NCBI RefSeq assembly: GCF_009933135.1
Contig: NZ_MAEH01000012.1
Location: forward strand, 62,001 to 126,000
DNA from: Candidatus Enterococcus leclercqii
GTDB lineage: Bacteria; Bacillota; Bacilli; Lactobacillales; Enterococcaceae
DNA length: 64,000 nucleotides
Direction: 5' to 3'
Below, in pieces: positions 8,373-17,300 of the stretch. How positions within the stretch are numbered: the first letter of the stretch is position 1; every line of letters starts with the position of its first letter. The translations under genes and the position numbers were made by a program. The notes beneath the pieces were generated by a model. The model did not search any database, was not told the origin of the DNA, and saw only the letters and a program-made list of their open reading frames with translations.

Positions 8373-9230
8373 ATGATCACATTTTACCTAGCTGTGATAG
8401 GGTTGATTGGCTGTAGTTTGCTTGCTGTCTTCAGTCTGGCTTGTGATTGGCTAGATGTTTCTGGGGCCCTGCTCTTACTTGTGATGGGCACAGCTATTTT
8501 TGCTCTTTCACCGGTGATGGCAGGTTATCTAGCTCTGTTTTTTGCTATGAGTTATCTAGTCCAAGGATTGAAAAAGTACTTTCGGAAAGCTCCATCACAG
8601 GTAACAGCTTTGACCACTGGTGGGCAGCTTGCTGATTCCGATGAACGTATTGCAAAAAGTCATGCTCGAGATGGTTGGCAGGTGGTTGCAAACTGTGGCC
8701 CTTTGTTAATTGCATTACTTTGGCAACAACTAGCCGGCGGTGATCCTCGTCTCGTATATTGTCAAATTGCTGTAATTGCTGGTGCTGCTGCTGATACTTG
8801 GTCATCTGAGATTGGTGTGCTTTCCCGACGACCGCCTCGTTCACTACTGACAGGACGTCCTTTAGCAGCCGGTCTATCTGGTGGTGTCAGCTTGTTAGGA
8901 ACTTGCGCTGGAATAGCAGCGGCCGGAATAATTGCCGCTGCCTGGTGGTTGCCTAATCAGCGGCTATTTCCACAAATGACCAACGGACTCACCTTCTGGT
9001 TACCGGCCCTTTGTGGGTTTGCTGCCACATGGATTGACAGCTTATTAGGAGCAACACTGCAACAAAAATACCGTTGTCAAATTTGCGGCCGGATTACCGA
9101 AAAAAAGCAGCATCATGGGGCAGCTACGCAAAAAATCAGTGGTATTATCGGCTTCAACAATGATACCGTCAACTTTTTCAGCGGCCTCTTAACATTGGGA
9201 CTGGCCTATTTGTGGCAGGTACTTTTCTGA
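8373..9230 (+). CDS. DUF92 family integral membrane protein
   Basis: The 285-aa product matches the DUF92/TMEM19 pattern: several membrane helices, the conserved GAAADTWSSEIG segment near residue 137, GGVSLLGT, and DSLLGATLQ toward the C-terminus, followed by a CxxC pair (CQICG). Some members of this family have been linked to phytyl phosphate kinase activity in plants; the bacterial role is not established. The ATG at 8373 is preferred because GAGGAG lies 10 bases upstream, inside an earlier in-frame ATG at 8352 that lacks one. It is a single gene between two terminators. Confidence 0.85.
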   Translation: MITFYLAVIGLIGCSLLAVFSLACDWLDVSGALLLLVMGTAIFALSPVMAGYLALFFAMSYLVQGLKKYFRKAPSQVTALTTGGQLADSDERIAKSHARDGWQVVANCGPLLIALLWQQLAGGDPRLVYCQIAVIAGAAADTWSSEIGVLSRRPPRSLLTGRPLAAGLSGGVSLLGTCAGIAAAGIIAAAWWLPNQRLFPQMTNGLTFWLPALCGFAATWIDSLLGATLQQKYRCQICGRITEKKQHHGAATQKISGIIGFNNDTVNFFSGLLTLGLAYLWQVLF

Positions 9231-9275
9231 GTAGTGCTAATCGTGTTTGCCGCTGATTCTAAATTTGGTAAAAAG

Positions 9276-9323
9276 AAAGACCGAAAGTGGCGTCATTCGG
9301 ACGCTACTTCCGGTCTTTTTTTT
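9276..9323. terminator. Bidirectional terminator
   Basis: AGACCG-AAGT-GCGT pairs with ACGC-ACTT-CGGTCT and has A and T tracts outside. It serves the DUF92 gene (plus) and nagB (minus). Confidence 0.85.
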
Positions 9324-10023
9324 ATAATTTTGAAGCTGCTGCATCATCCACGATAATGATTGCATTGGGATGATTTTGTAAAACAGAAGCTGGTAGATGG
9401 TTTGTTACTGGTCCATCAACTGTTCCTTTGATTGCATCTGCTTTGTTTTCACCAAAGGCCATCAAGATCAGTTGTTTTCCTTGCATGATAGAGCCGATTC
9501 CCATAGAGATCGCTCGTGTCGGCACATCTTCAACTTTGTCAAAGAAACGTTTATTGGCTTCAATTGTTGATTCTGTCAATTCTACGACAGCTGTTTTGCC
9601 TTCTAAGTCAGCACCAGGTTCGTTAAACCCAATGTGACCGTTCACGCCGATACCCAAGATTTGGATATCTACTGGGTTAGAAGCAATGACTTCATCATAG
9701 CGACCACATTCAGCTGCCAAATCTGCCGCTTTGCCATTTGGTACATAAGTAGCTTTGAAAGGCTTTTTATCAAATAAGTTCGTGTTCATAAAATGACGGT
9801 AGCTTTGTTCGTCGTCGCCGCCTAAACCTACATATTCATCTAAGTTGACAGAGGTCATCTCAGAAAAGTCCAGATCGCTTGTTGTCATTTCATTATACAA
9901 TGGAATCGGAGTACTGCCTGTTGCCAGTCCTAGTGTTTTTACGCCGTTTGCCATACCTTCTTTGATCAATTCAAATGCCTTTTTGCCGCCTTCTTCAGCA
10001 TTTTTCACGCGGATGATTTCCAT
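9322..10023 (-). CDS. nagB: Glucosamine-6-phosphate deaminase NagB
   Basis: NagB converts glucosamine-6-phosphate to fructose-6-phosphate and ammonia, the step that brings amino sugars into glycolysis. The 233-aa product has the short Firmicute form without the C-terminal allosteric extension of the E. coli enzyme. Visible motifs are LATGSTP (phosphate loop), NLDEYVGL with the catalytic Asp, and [14 protein letters not shown] with the catalytic His. The ribosome site is weak (AGGG). Upstream lies a good promoter flanked by two NagR/DasR-like operators, which suggests induction by amino-sugar phosphates. Confidence 0.97.
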   Translation of the reverse strand: MEIIRVKNAEEGGKKAFELIKEGMANGVKTLGLATGSTPIPLYNEMTTSDLDFSEMTSVNLDEYVGLGGDDEQSYRHFMNTNLFDKKPFKATYVPNGKAADLAAECGRYDEVIASNPVDIQILGIGVNGHIGFNEPGADLEGKTAVVELTESTIEANKRFFDKVEDVPTRAISMGIGSIMQGKQLILMAFGENKADAIKGTVDGPVTNHLPASVLQNHPNAIIIVDDAAASKL

Positions 10024-10045
10024 GCTCAGCCCTGCTTTCTTGTAT

Positions 10046-10100
10046 TTGGTATAGTCCGATTATAGCACCATCTAGCATAGCTGGCAAACGTCTAGACCAC
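10046..10100 (-). promoter_or_regulatory. nagB promoter with two NagR/DasR-like operators
   Basis: For the minus strand, -35 TTGCCA (10082-10087), a 17-base spacer and -10 TATAAT (10059-10064) form a good promoter. TTGGTATAGTCCGA (10046-10059) at the start site and ACGTCTAGACCAC (10088-10100) just upstream of -35 both resemble the dre operators of GntR/HutC regulators such as NagR (YvoA) and DasR (TGGTCTAGACCA). The palindromic core GTCTAGAC recurs ahead of the ROK kinase gene. Confidence 0.6.
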
Positions 10101-10239
10101 AAAAAGCAGATTTTTTATAAAAAATTATTGCGCATGCTGCCGACTGCATCCAAACATTGCTTTAGTTCCCCTGGCTGCAGCTATTTGTCAGTAAAAGATT
10201 TTGTTGAACCTCTTGTTGGTATCTGATTTACCGCGTTTC

Positions 10240-11358
10240 TTAAAGAGTCTTGGCCGTGGGAAATACTTCCAAGGCCTGAACCAAGTCGGCCAAGAGATCT
10301 TCTGCATCCTCAATTCCAATCGACAGTCGCAACAAATCTGGTGTCAGTCCATAGGCTTCCCGTACTGCTACCGGAATATCGCCGTGGGTCTGAGTTGTGG
10401 GGTAAGTCACCAAACTTTCTACGCCCCCCAGACTCTCTGCGAAAGTGAACAGCTCCAAACTTTCAAGAAAGGCTGGAATTTTTTGGGGATCAGTAACCCG
10501 CAGACTAATCATCCCTCCGATTCCCGGATAAAGAACTTCCGTCACCTGAGGAAGCTTTCGAAGCTGTGCAGCCAATTTTCCGGCATTCTCCTCTTGTCGC
10601 TCCAAGCGCAGTGACAGTGTCTTTAAGCTGCGGATAAACAGCCACGAATCAAAAGGTGCCAACGTACCACCTGTCGTATTGGCTAGCCAAGAGAGTTTCT
10701 CCCCATCCTCTTGACTTTTAGCCACAGCCACTCCTGCTAATAAATCATTGTGACCAGACAAAAATTTTGTACCGGAATGAACGACAAAGTCTGCACCTAA
10801 TGTCAGCGGCTTTTGTCTAAGTGGGGTTAAAAATGTGTTGTCCACAATCAAACGCGCCCCGTGCTCATGGGTCTTGTCAGCTATCGTTTCAATATCAAAC
10901 TCGTGCATCAAAGGATTGGTGGGGGTCTCTAAAAAGATCGCTGCTACTTCTGGGGTATCTGCTAACAGAGTCTCAAATTCCTCCTGGCTGTCAAAATAAG
11001 CGAAGGTAGCAACTCCCTGTTCTTCTAAAAAGTTGAAATACCGATAACTGCCGCCGTAAAGATCACGTCCCGCCAAAATATGCGCACCTTGTGGCAACAG
11101 TCCCAAGACTAGTTGGATTGCTGCCATTCCAGAACTCGTCGCTACGGCTAAGCTGCCTTCTTCCAACTTTGCCAGTGCTTCTTCCAAGATTGAACGAGTT
11201 GGATTTTTTGTGCGGGTATAATCAAAACCTGTCGATTGCCCCAGATGCGGGTGGGAATACGTTGTAGAAAGATGAATTGGTGCAGAAATTGCTCCAGTAT
11301 AAGGATCTTTTTGATTACCGATTTGCGCTAAAAAGGTCGTCACTTTTTCTTTGGTCAT
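10240..11358 (-). CDS. metI: Cystathionine gamma-synthase / O-acetylhomoserine thiolyase, MetI type
   Basis: This PLP enzyme of the Cys/Met metabolism family joins O-acetylhomoserine with cysteine to give cystathionine, or with sulfide to give homocysteine. The 372-aa product is closest in my recall to Bacillus subtilis MetI: STTYSHP near the N-terminus, YTRTKNPTR, SSGMAAIQ, ETPTNPL, DNTFLTP and the PLP lysine in HSGTKFLSGHND. It is the third gene of a minus-strand methionine set after metA and patB; a 134-base gap separates it from patB. The Glu111 form of MetA next door predicts an acetylated substrate. The name refers to the B. subtilis gene, not to the E. coli permease. Confidence 0.92.
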   Translation of the reverse strand: MTKEKVTTFLAQIGNQKDPYTGAISAPIHLSTTYSHPHLGQSTGFDYTRTKNPTRSILEEALAKLEEGSLAVATSSGMAAIQLVLGLLPQGAHILAGRDLYGGSYRYFNFLEEQGVATFAYFDSQEEFETLLADTPEVAAIFLETPTNPLMHEFDIETIADKTHEHGARLIVDNTFLTPLRQKPLTLGADFVVHSGTKFLSGHNDLLAGVAVAKSQEDGEKLSWLANTTGGTLAPFDSWLFIRSLKTLSLRLERQEENAGKLAAQLRKLPQVTEVLYPGIGGMISLRVTDPQKIPAFLESLELFTFAESLGGVESLVTYPTTQTHGDIPVAVREAYGLTPDLLRLSIGIEDAEDLLADLVQALEVFPTAKTL

Positions 11359-11492
11359 GGAAAATTCCTTCTTTCAATTTCATGTAGGTTGTCGGCAGCT
11401 AGCGGTTTTTGCCTTTTTGTAATCCCATCAGCTGGTTGCCTTTTCTAAAAAGATACCGCTCCTGCAAATGAAGTGCTTTTATCCCTTGCTTC

Positions 11493-12722
11493 TCACTTGA
11501 TTTGCCTCTTTGCAGACAGTTGTCGCTTTAAAGCTCCTGTTGCTAAACGGTCACACGCCTGTTTGATCACAGCTGGTGAACAAGCCAGATTCAAACGGAT
11601 GAAAGAACTACTTTCGGCGCTGAACCAACTGCCAAAATCCACCGCCAGCTGGCAGTCTTCTTTGATGAATTTTTCGACCGTTTGGGCATCAGTAAGACCG
11701 AGTCCACTGAGATCTAACCAAACGAGGTAACTTCCTTCCAACTGGCTCACCTGAATTTTAGGTGTTGTTTTGACCAGATAATCTCGCAAATAGCGGTAGT
11801 TTTCCCAAATCACTTGTTTTACGGCGTCAAACCAGTCTTCCCCATCACGATAGGCTGCTGCACCGGCTATTTGCCCCAAAAGATTGTTTTCTGACTGACT
11901 CAAGGGTTTGATTTTCTGATCAAAGCATTCCCGCAACTCATGATTTGGAATAAGAATATGCCCATGAAGCAGACTGGCCAAATTGAAAGTTTTTGATGGG
12001 GCATTGACGACGACTAATCTTTCTTGAAAATGGCCTTCTGCTACCTGCAACGCAGAAACAAACCCTGTTTCGCTGAAATCAAAGTCTTGATGAATCTCGT
12101 CAGCTAAGATTAAGACATCGTATTTTTCACAAAGTGCAAACAGTGCTTGCAGCTCTGCTTCCCGCCAAATTCGTCCCACTGGATTGTGAGGGGAACAAAG
12201 CAGAAACAACCGAACATTGCCAGTGGCCAACTGTTTTTCAAAAGCTGCCAAATCCACTTGCCAACTGCCGTCTGCTGACTGCACCAATTGATTTTCTACT
12301 AGCTTGCGACCAGTTTCTCGAACAGCATTAAAAAAAGGATAATAAACTGGTGGCTGGATCAAAACACCATCGCCGGGAGCCGTAAAAATTTGAATCAGAT
12401 GATAAATGGATTCCACCACCCCTTTTGAAAAACGCAGCCAATTCGACTCAAGGGTGATTCCGTGACGCTTTTTCTGCCAAGCAGCAAAAGCTGAAAAATA
12501 ATCTGGTAGATTTTGTGAGTAGCCAAAAGCTCCTTGACGAACGCGCTGAATGAGGGCTTTTTCAACAGCCGGCGGCGCTTTGAAATCCATATCCGCCACC
12601 CATAAAGGCAGCAGATCTTCTGCACCGAAACGTTCCTGCAGCGCGTCCCATTTGAGGCAGTCACTGCCTTTGCGCGCCACTGCGTAAGTTTCGATAAATG
12701 TCTGTATGTCCATAACTTCCAC
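11493..12722 (-). CDS. patB: Cystathionine beta-lyase PatB/MalY family
   Basis: This fold-type I PLP enzyme cleaves cystathionine to homocysteine, pyruvate and ammonia. Marks of the PatB/MalY family are LPLWVADMDF near residue 40, QPPVYYPF, LCSPHNPVGR, LADEIHQDF and the PLP lysine in NAPSKTFNLA. The length of 409 aa is slightly above the usual 390. The GTG at 12722 sits 6 bases after GAGGA; an ATG three codons later is also possible. It lies between metA and the gamma-synthase gene and supplies the second step of transsulfuration. Confidence 0.93.
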   Translation of the reverse strand: MEVMDIQTFIETYAVARKGSDCLKWDALQERFGAEDLLPLWVADMDFKAPPAVEKALIQRVRQGAFGYSQNLPDYFSAFAAWQKKRHGITLESNWLRFSKGVVESIYHLIQIFTAPGDGVLIQPPVYYPFFNAVRETGRKLVENQLVQSADGSWQVDLAAFEKQLATGNVRLFLLCSPHNPVGRIWREAELQALFALCEKYDVLILADEIHQDFDFSETGFVSALQVAEGHFQERLVVVNAPSKTFNLASLLHGHILIPNHELRECFDQKIKPLSQSENNLLGQIAGAAAYRDGEDWFDAVKQVIWENYRYLRDYLVKTTPKIQVSQLEGSYLVWLDLSGLGLTDAQTVEKFIKEDCQLAVDFGSWFSAESSSFIRLNLACSPAVIKQACDRLATGALKRQLSAKRQIK

Positions 12723-12955
12723 TTCTTTCCTCAGTCATCCTTTATCTTGCTGTGTATAAGTCTGCCTGCTAATCTCTAGAAGACAGGTTATTTTTATCGC
12801 CACTGCGGGTGACATTAGTGACTGCTGTCCAGGCAATCACTTGTTTTTGGCGGTGTCCAATCGCCATTTCCCTGGTTCCTCTCGGGCAAGTTTTCCTGCC
12901 CCAGATATTCCTTTATTCTTACTTTTTCTTACCGGTACTTCCATTTGTCACAGTT

Positions 12956-13909
12956 TCAGCTGTCTGGAAGCTTTTCTAGTTCTGGCAGCGTTAATTTGCT
13001 ACCTACCTCCTGGATTGCATAGGGTGTTACCTGGTAGACATCATTCAACCAATTGTGGAAAAAAAGATAGGCGTGTCCCCGCCAAGTATTACGAATGCTG
13101 TCTGTAGGGTAATTGTATTGGAAATAATTTTCCGGTAGTTCTGTAGCCAGCCCACGATCTTGATCACGAAAATATTCTTTCTTCAGGGTTTCAGTCGCAT
13201 ATTCAAAATGTCCCATAACATAAACTTCCCGGTGGTCGCGACTGACAATCATGGTAGAGCCAATCTCAGGATTGCGAGCAATCACCTTCAACTGCTCACA
13301 CTCAGCCAATTGCTGCTCATCTACGCTGGTATAACGAGATTGCGGTGTATAAAAATAATCATCAAAGCCTCTGATCAAACGGTGATTGCCTACCGAGCGA
13401 TTAGCAAAGATTCCGAATAATTTCTTTTCCAAGGGAACTTTAGCAATCCCGTAATGGTGATACAAGGCTGCCTGCGCCCCCCAACAAATATGCAGCGTAC
13501 TGGTGGTATGGTTTTTGGCCCAATCTAGAATTTCTATCAACTCGTCCCAGTAATCCACTTCTTCAAAAGGCAACTGTTCCACCGGTGCACCAGTGATAAT
13601 CAGCCCATCATAGCGCTTTTCTGCCACTTCCTCAAATGTCTGGTAAAATTTGTTCAAATGATGCAGACTCGTGTGCTTATGTTCATGAGTCGCGATTCTC
13701 AAAAAATCCACATCGATCTGCAGTGGACTTTGGGAAATCAAACGCAACAGCTGGACTTCTGTATCCATTTTTTGTGGCATCAGATTCAAGATAGCCAAAC
13801 GCAAAGGACGGATATCTTGGCTGCGAGCTCGCTTCGAATCAATGGCAAAAATATTCTCTTTTTCCAACACTGCCTTTGCGGGAAAACCTTCCGTCAATTT
13901 GATAGGCAT
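12956..13909 (-). CDS. metA: Homoserine O-acetyltransferase, MetA family
   Basis: MetA acylates homoserine, the first committed step of methionine synthesis. The 317-aa product carries the catalytic cysteine in HICWGAQAALYHHYG and the glutamate in GHFEY. Residue 111, the known acyl-donor determinant, is Glu (TGAPVE at 106-111); E. coli has Gly there and uses succinyl-CoA, whereas Glu enzymes use acetyl-CoA. I therefore call it an acetyltransferase despite the family name. The start at 13909 is set by GGAGGAGG about 7 bases upstream; the longer frame runs back through the T-box. It is controlled by the Met T-box at 13965-14305. Confidence 0.95.
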   Translation of the reverse strand: MPIKLTEGFPAKAVLEKENIFAIDSKRARSQDIRPLRLAILNLMPQKMDTEVQLLRLISQSPLQIDVDFLRIATHEHKHTSLHHLNKFYQTFEEVAEKRYDGLIITGAPVEQLPFEEVDYWDELIEILDWAKNHTTSTLHICWGAQAALYHHYGIAKVPLEKKLFGIFANRSVGNHRLIRGFDDYFYTPQSRYTSVDEQQLAECEQLKVIARNPEIGSTMIVSRDHREVYVMGHFEYATETLKKEYFRDQDRGLATELPENYFQYNYPTDSIRNTWRGHAYLFFHNWLNDVYQVTPYAIQEVGSKLTLPELEKLPDS

Positions 13910-13964
13910 AGGAAAACCTCCTCCTATTGTGATTTTTCTCGTGGTTGTCAGCTCATCGCGGGTA

Positions 13965-14305
13965 CAAAAAAAGTCCTTCCATACAAAAATGTATGAAAGG
14001 ACGACGTATCGTGTGACCACCTTTTTTCGCTGCTGCATCACTGCAACAACCTCACCAAGTACTGCAACAGCTCACAGATTCCAAAAGCAGTTTAGAATCT
14101 GGCCCTGCAAGACCGTGGCGCTATATCGGGCGCTCCCGTCGAGCACTGTCCTTGCCTTAGATCACTCCTTAACAAGGTTCGCACCCGTCTGCTCAAAGAC
14201 CATCTTCCCAAACACTTCAAATGCCCCTTTCCACCAAACGGAGCTCTCTGTAAAAATCCATGATCGGTACTCTTCTTTTCAAAGCAGTCGCTTATATGAT
14301 TGGTG
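13965..14305 (-). ncRNA. T-box riboswitch, methionine specific
   Basis: On the minus strand the T-box signature AAGGTGGTCACACG (about 14008-14023) precedes a terminator hairpin (GTCCTTTCATAC with its complement, then a T run at 13965-13971). The Stem I strand reads GGGAAG-ATG-GTCTTTGAG with specifier ATG at 14201-14203, so the leader senses uncharged tRNA-Met. It leads directly into metA. Confidence 0.92.
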
Positions 14306-14307
14306 TT

Positions 14308-14336
14308 ATTGTATTTGATTTACGTGTGTTTGTCAA
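14308..14336 (-). promoter_or_regulatory. Promoter of the metA T-box operon
   Basis: -35 TTGACA (14331-14336), a 17-base spacer and -10 TACAAT (14308-14313). Confidence 0.85.
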
Positions 14337-14455
14337 TCGAAAAAAGATACCACAAAGCGGCAATAATTTTGAAGGAAAGCTCCCATAGTCCAACTCAGCG
14401 GAAAGTCGGCTCTATTCACCACCCAGTCAAAAGTTAAATTCCACAATAATAAATG

Positions 14456-14492
14456 AAAAAAGCCCGCAAGCAGTCGCTGACACCTGCTTGCG
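14456..14492 (-). terminator. Terminator of the moaE-moaD-moaA operon
   Basis: CGCAAGCAG (14484-14492, minus reading) pairs with CTGCTTGCG (14465-14473) and is followed on the minus strand by GGCTTTTTTC. Nothing else supported lies in 14337-14618. Confidence 0.85.
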
Positions 14493-14618
14493 AACCAATA
14501 AAACTCACTCTCAAATCCAACGAAAAAAAATGTACCCGCTTTTTGAGCTTATCTGGCGAGTGATTTCCCATTTTAAGAAGTAAAGAACCTCTAAAATCCG
14601 CAACAAATAGTGAGTTAT

Positions 14619-15746
14619 TCACCCACCAATCTGGCTCATATGACGCCAAGTAGGCCGCTTATCTTTGACTTCTTCTTGGCGATCAAGAGCCATTTCATGA
14701 TTTTTCGGCTTAGTTGCTAAAACTCGGTGAACTTTTTCGGAAAAAGCGGCAAAATCAGAAATTTCTGGGCGGATATTGTCTTCATCATCCCAAAACAGAC
14801 AAGATTTCAAACATCCATCAGCTGTCACTCGTAGCCGATTACAGCCTTCGCAAAATTGGCAACTAACAGGATGAATCAAACCAAAGCTACCACGAGCGCC
14901 CCGGATACGGAAGTTTTCTGAAGGACCATTGCCAGCAAATTCGATAGGTTCATAGTCCCAGCCCTCTTCTCGACAGACGTCAAAGACACTCTCGATACCA
15001 AAATATTGTTTTTCCCACTGGTCCTGATCTGCTGCAATTGGCATAAATTCGATGAAGCGGACATTCACCGGATGATCGAAGGTATAACGGAGAAAATCAG
15101 CTAACTCGTCATCGTTTTGTCCACGAATGACGACAGTGTTTAATTTGATCTGCTCAAAGGGCAAAGCTGCTGCTGCTTCAAGACCTTGTAATACCCGCTT
15201 GAGATTGCCGCCACGAGTAATATTTTTATACCGTTCCGGATCAAAAGTATCCAAACTGATATTGAGCCGTTTGACACCGGCTTCCCATAGTGGACCGGCT
15301 AGTCGTGGCAATGCCAAACCATTTGTCGTCACTGACAAATCTCTAATGCCCGCCACATTGCTGATACCTCGTACAATATCGAGAATATCTTTTCGTAACA
15401 ATGGTTCCCCGCCAGTCAAACGGATTTTAGTGATTCCCAACTGGGCAAAGTTCTCCACTAACTGTATGATTTCATTTGCACTCAACACTTTATCTGTAGG
15501 GAAAAACGGCAGCCCCTCTTCCGGCATACAATAGACACAGCGGAGATTGCAGCGATCTGTCACAGAAATGCGTACATAATCATGCAACCGGCCATAAGGG
15601 TCCCTTAATCCTTGACGTTTAGAAAGCACATCCTCTGTCTGAGAAGGTACTCGTTTGCCAACTTCTTGCGGTTGTTGTTTTTCTTTTATTCTTTCAGTCG
15701 CCGGAGCTTGTGCCAAGCCCGGTGCTGGCGCCATTCTTTTTGTCAT
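14619..15746 (-). CDS. moaA: GTP 3',8-cyclase MoaA
   Basis: MoaA is the radical-SAM enzyme that, with MoaC, turns GTP into cyclic pyranopterin monophosphate, the first step of molybdenum cofactor synthesis. The product has the SAM-cluster cysteines CNLRCVYC (66-73), the motif TGGEPLLR, a second cluster (CQFCEGC and a later Cys in LKSCLFW), and the C-terminal GG essential for activity. It is 375 aa because of an N-terminal extension of about 45 residues rich in Pro, Gln and Lys. The extension looks real because GGAGG stands 8 bases ahead of the ATG at 15746. It follows moaD within a few bases. Confidence 0.95.
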   Translation of the reverse strand: MTKRMAPAPGLAQAPATERIKEKQQPQEVGKRVPSQTEDVLSKRQGLRDPYGRLHDYVRISVTDRCNLRCVYCMPEEGLPFFPTDKVLSANEIIQLVENFAQLGITKIRLTGGEPLLRKDILDIVRGISNVAGIRDLSVTTNGLALPRLAGPLWEAGVKRLNISLDTFDPERYKNITRGGNLKRVLQGLEAAAALPFEQIKLNTVVIRGQNDDELADFLRYTFDHPVNVRFIEFMPIAADQDQWEKQYFGIESVFDVCREEGWDYEPIEFAGNGPSENFRIRGARGSFGLIHPVSCQFCEGCNRLRVTADGCLKSCLFWDDEDNIRPEISDFAAFSEKVHRVLATKPKNHEMALDRQEEVKDKRPTWRHMSQIGG

Positions 15747-15750
15747 TTGT

Positions 15751-15996
15751 TCAACCTCCGCTCACCGGTGGGATCAATGCGATCTCGCCAACTTCCTCCC
15801 TGACAAATGTATCTGTTATAGCGGCAAACTCTTGGTCCACTGCTACATTACAGGTCATAATTTCGGCTTTCATCAATGGGTAAGCCGCAGCTGCTACCTG
15901 TAAAATTTGTTCTTTATCAAATGTCGGTGGCAGTTGCAGGGTAATCGTATCACCGAGAGTCTCTGCCAAATAGGCAAACAGCTTAAGCTCTTTCAT
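15751..15996 (-). CDS. moaD: Molybdopterin synthase small subunit MoaD
   Basis: MoaD is the ubiquitin-like sulfur carrier of molybdopterin synthase. The 81-aa product ends in PPVSGG, the C-terminal Gly-Gly that is adenylated by MoeB and thiocarboxylated. The start at 15996 follows GGAGGAGA; it overlaps the end of moaE by 14 bases, so the two subunits are coupled. moaA begins four bases after its stop. Confidence 0.93.
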   Translation of the reverse strand: MKELKLFAYLAETLGDTITLQLPPTFDKEQILQVAAAAYPLMKAEIMTCNVAVDQEFAAITDTFVREEVGEIALIPPVSGG

Positions 15997-16405
15997 TTGC
16001 CATCTCTCCTCCCCAGCGCTGACCATTGTGATTGATTTCTTTTTTCCAAATAGGTACGTTAACTTTCAACTGATCGATAATCTGTCGACAGCCATCAAAA
16101 GCGGCCCCGCGATGGGCAGTGGCCACGCCGATAAACACGGCCTCGTCTTCAATGGCTAAAGGCCCTAAGCGGTGCACAATCACCACTTGTCCGCCAGCAG
16201 CTTCAACAGGAGCAGCCAATTTTTCCAATTCTTTCACCGCCATGTCTTCATAAGCAGTGTATTCAATATAAGTAGTCTGCAGCGGACCGGTCCATTCCCG
16301 TACTGTGCCGCAAAACGTCACAATCCCGCCATATTGAGGTGCCTTCAAACGTGCGTAGCAAGCAGCAACGTCGATGGGTTCGGTTTGTAATTTGATGAAT
16401 GCCAT
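15983..16405 (-). CDS. moaE: Molybdopterin synthase catalytic subunit MoaE
   Basis: MoaE with MoaD inserts two sulfurs into cyclic pyranopterin monophosphate. The 140-aa product has the conserved core: GGIVTFCGTVREW near residue 26, YIEYTAYEDMA, VHRLGPLAIEDEAVFIGV, and the active-site lysines in PIWKKE. It is the first gene of the moaE-moaD-moaA run on the minus strand. The ribosome site is AAGAAGG. No molybdenum-responsive leader was recognised in the 180 bases upstream. Confidence 0.95.
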   Translation of the reverse strand: MAFIKLQTEPIDVAACYARLKAPQYGGIVTFCGTVREWTGPLQTTYIEYTAYEDMAVKELEKLAAPVEAAGGQVVIVHRLGPLAIEDEAVFIGVATAHRGAAFDGCRQIIDQLKVNVPIWKKEINHNGQRWGGEMANERA

Positions 16406-16590
16406 GGCTTTACCTTCTTACTATTTTTTAGATATCATGAATAATTTTAATGCTCCAACTCATTATATACGAAAGCCCTTTCTAAATACAGTTGCTTTAA
16501 TGAAAATTATGGAATAAACTTTGGTGGAAGCTTGGAAATGACTTTCCGACAAGCTTTTGCTTAGGTACTTTTTCGACTTGAAAACTCGGC

Positions 16591-16620
16591 AACAAAAAAA
16601 CCTGCGCAACAACGCAGGCT
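16591..16620 (-). terminator. Terminator of moaC
   Basis: On the minus strand GCCTGCG-TTGTTG-CGCAGG is followed by TTTTTTTGTT. It separates moaC from moaE. Confidence 0.85.
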
Positions 16621-16707
16621 CTGTTTCTTAGTAAGGCTCTAATTTCTGAGTGAGAACCCGCCAAATATCAGGTAAAATTGGTAGTTCTCATTGTTTTACG
16701 GCCGTGA

Positions 16708-17184
16708 TTATTCGCCAAAAACAAAATGGCCACTCTTTCCGCCTTTTTTTTCTACTAGGTGGCAATCTGTAATCACCATCCCGCGGTCCATAGCTTTACA
16801 CATATCATAAACCGTGAGTGCAGCGATTTGTGCGCCACACAGTGCTTCCATCTCGACGCCTGTCTTGCCGCTGACCTTAGCGACAGCAGTAATTACGAGG
16901 GTAGTCTGACCATCGTCTTCAAAGCTGATGTCCACACCATTTAGTGGCAGCAGATGGCACATAGGAATTAATTCACTCGTCTTCTTAGCCGCCATGATGC
17001 CAGCTACTTGGGCCACAGCCAGAACATCCCCTTTTTTGATTTGTCCGGCATGGATCCGTTGCAGCGTTTCTGGTGCCATGATGACTTTGACAGTCGCTAC
17101 AGCTTCACGAAAGGTGATAGCTTTATCCGTAACATCTACCATCTTCGCCCGTTGTTGGTGATTAAAATGTGTCAATTCGTCCAT
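16708..17184 (-). CDS. moaC: Cyclic pyranopterin monophosphate synthase MoaC
   Basis: MoaC rearranges the product of MoaA into cyclic pyranopterin monophosphate. The 158-aa product shows the family motifs MVDVTDK, the conserved [14 protein letters not shown] stretch, [23 protein letters not shown] (the last part carrying the catalytic Asp) and a final KKGGKSGH. The start at 17184 follows GGGGG seven bases upstream. It is transcribed as its own unit, divergent from the moeB-like gene. Confidence 0.96.
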   Translation of the reverse strand: MDELTHFNHQQRAKMVDVTDKAITFREAVATVKVIMAPETLQRIHAGQIKKGDVLAVAQVAGIMAAKKTSELIPMCHLLPLNGVDISFEDDGQTTLVITAVAKVSGKTGVEMEALCGAQIAALTVYDMCKAMDRGMVITDCHLVEKKGGKSGHFVFGE

Positions 17185-17300
17185 TGTTTTACCCCCGTGT
17201 CTCATTTTTAACAGAATTAACTTATTTCATTTGTGCTGGTTCCGATAGATAATAATGGAACCTCATCCCCATCATTTTAACAGATTGGAAGGATTTTACC

